Source: DASVEG01 sp036380695 (GTDB taxonomy: Bacteria > Actinomycetota > Acidimicrobiia > Acidimicrobiales > CADCTF01). Taken from it: a stretch of 6,365 nucleotides of DNA. The translations under genes were made by a program, and so were the position numbers. Position 1 is the stretch's first letter. Each line of letters begins with the position of its first letter. The notes beneath the pieces are model-generated. The model saw only the letters and a list, made by a program, of their open reading frames with translations, did not search any database and was not told the origin of the DNA. Positions 5,392-6,365 of this stretch are shown piece by piece. Where the stretch lies: contig DASVEG010000188.1 in the NCBI GenBank assembly GCA_036380695.1, positions 1-6,365 of the forward strand. The letters run 5' to 3'.

Positions 5392-6365
5392 CCCCTCACC
5401 CCCACCCGCACGCCGCGGAACCGCGCCGGTACCGAAGGGTGGCCCGTGTGACCGACCTGCATCGGCTGGCCCTTGCCGCAGTTCGGGGTGCCCCAGAACG
5501 TCCACTCCGACTCGTTGCCGATCATGTCCATGCCACCCCAGAAGGTCGGCGAGATGCCGGTGTACGTCGGGTTCCTCACCATGCGGGCACGGCGCCCGTT
5601 CTTGATCTCCCATCCGATCTCGCAGCCGAACTGGAAGTTGAGCCGCTTGTCGTCGATCGACCACGAACGGTTCGTGTCCATGAACACGCCGTCGTCAGTC
5701 GCCTCGATCATCTCCTCCAACGACGACGCGCCCGGCAGCAAGCCGACGTTCGTCATGCGCACCATAGGCAGCCGGTTGAACCCGTCGGCACGCACCATGC
5801 CCCCCGAGGCGGGGAGGCCCGCGATGGACGCGCTGTCGCGACCCGAGAGGACGCCGACCCATTTGCCCTCGGTGACGATCGGGACCGAGCGCGACGGCGT
5901 GCCTTCGTCGTCGAACCCGAACGACCCGAGTGCGCCGGGCAGCGTCGCGTCAGCGGTGATGTTCATCAGCTCGCTGCCGAAGGTCAGCGACCCGAGCTTG
6001 GACAGGTCGAGCCAACTCGTCCCGGCGAACGCGGCCTCCCACCCGAGGATCCGGTCGAGCTCGATGGCGTGGCCGACCGACTCGTGGATCTGCAACGCGA
6101 GCTGTTCGCTTCCGAGGATGAGGTCGGTCGCGTCGAGCTGCGGGCACGGCGGCGCCTGCAGCAGCGCGAGCGCCTCGTCGGCGATGCGAAGTGCGTTGCC
6201 GGGCAGGTCGAGGCTGCGCACAAGCTCCCACCCGCTCGTGCCGTACTGGCCGCGGATCCCCGGGTAGCTGCGCCGCTGCGTCTCGCCGTCGCCGATCGCC
6301 GTCGCGCTCATGGCGGCGCCGCACTCGACGAGGTGCTGGCTGATGCGGTGACCCTCGCTGGAGAC
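5388..6365 (-). CDS. tldD: TldD-family zinc metallopeptidase subunit, N-terminus beyond the window
   Basis: This is the catalytic subunit of the TldD-TldE peptidase. About 325 residues are present; members are usually 460-480 aa, so roughly 140-150 N-terminal residues lie beyond the right edge. The frame is open to 6365, and the residues before the internal ATG at 6311 (SSEGHRISQ, VECGAA) continue the family pattern, so that ATG is not the true start. The metal motif HESVGH (HExxxH) is encoded at 6069-6086. The context QIHESVGHAIELDRILG, followed by GWEAAFAGTS, is typical of the archaeal/actinobacterial TldD branch. A C-terminal Cys in TPNCGKGQP (codon 5478-5480) matches the conserved Cys that serves as a third zinc ligand in E. 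coli TldD. All visible catalytic features are therefore intact. The stop overlaps the tldE ATG by 4 bp, consistent with equal production of the two subunits. Confidence 0.95.
   Translation of the reverse strand, partial: VSSEGHRISQHLVECGAAMSATAIGDGETQRRSYPGIRGQYGTSGWELVRSLDLPGNALRIADEALALLQAPPCPQLDATDLILGSEQLALQIHESVGHAIELDRILGWEAAFAGTSWLDLSKLGSLTFGSELMNITADATLPGALGSFGFDDEGTPSRSVPIVTEGKWVGVLSGRDSASIAGLPASGGMVRADGFNRLPMVRMTNVGLLPGASSLEEMIEATDDGVFMDTNRSWSIDDKRLNFQFGCEIGWEIKNGRRARMVRNPTYTGISPTFWGGMDMIGNESEWTFWGTPNCGKGQPMQVGHTGHPSVPARFRGVRVGVRG
5396..5403 (-). promoter_or_regulatory. Ribosome binding site for tldE inside the end of tldD
   Basis: GGGGGTGA lies 4 nt before the ATG at 5391 and contains GGTGA, complementary to the anti-Shine-Dalgarno end of 16S rRNA. 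It supports the short tldE start over the longer in-frame one at 5664, and with the ATGA overlap it indicates translational coupling to tldD. Confidence 0.55.

Noticed and set aside
4114..5451. Long plus-strand open frame (445 codons) opposite tldE
   Set aside because: It is antisense to a clearly recognisable TldE. Its translation is rich in Arg, Val, Glu and Gly with no domain pattern, as expected where GC-rich third positions suppress stops on the other strand.
1..6365. Search for a new defence system, mobile element, CRISPR array, tRNA, riboswitch or RiPP cluster
   Set aside because: No spaced repeats, transposase, integrase, tRNA-like fold or precursor peptide was seen. A cobalamin riboswitch was considered for the 91-bp gap, but the gap is too short and lacks a B12-box-like sequence.

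Overview
The window is very GC-rich, almost wholly coding, and uses many GTG starts and overlapping stop/start codons. The N-terminus of its DNA primase resembles the Acidimicrobiia style, so the source is probably an actinobacterium, perhaps of class Acidimicrobiia. That placement is inferred from protein character and base composition, not from a database search.

Layout. From 1 to 1247 on the minus strand lies the N-terminal three quarters of DNA primase (dnaG); its 3' end runs off the left edge. A 91-bp divergent gap (1248-1338) separates it from a plus-strand gene at 1339-2127. That gene encodes a small excisionase/MerR-like helix-turn-helix fused to a cobalamin-binding module of the CarH/LitR type. 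From 2093 to the right edge, three minus-strand genes form a tight operon in the order tldD (5' end beyond 6365), tldE (4060-5391) and an S9-family serine peptidase (2093-4063). Each junction is a 4-bp stop/start overlap (ATGA, GTGA). The regulator and the S9 gene converge tail to tail and share 35 bp of coding sequence.

How the genes work together. TldD and TldE are the active and inactive halves of a zinc-dependent peptidase that takes unfolded peptides. The co-translated S9 enzyme looks like a cytoplasmic oligopeptidase/acylaminoacyl-peptidase with an intact Ser-Asp-His triad, so the operon is probably a peptide-degradation or peptide-maturation unit. No RiPP precursor or other substrate gene is visible. 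DnaG is housekeeping.

The most interesting gene is the B12-binding regulator. It keeps the Trp-x9-Glu-His signature and the predicted cobalt-binding histidine of CarH photoreceptors. It has Ala where CarH has its second, light-state histidine ligand, and an atypically short DNA-binding domain. No mobile element, CRISPR array, tRNA or rRNA gene was seen. Most of the window is ordinary core genome.
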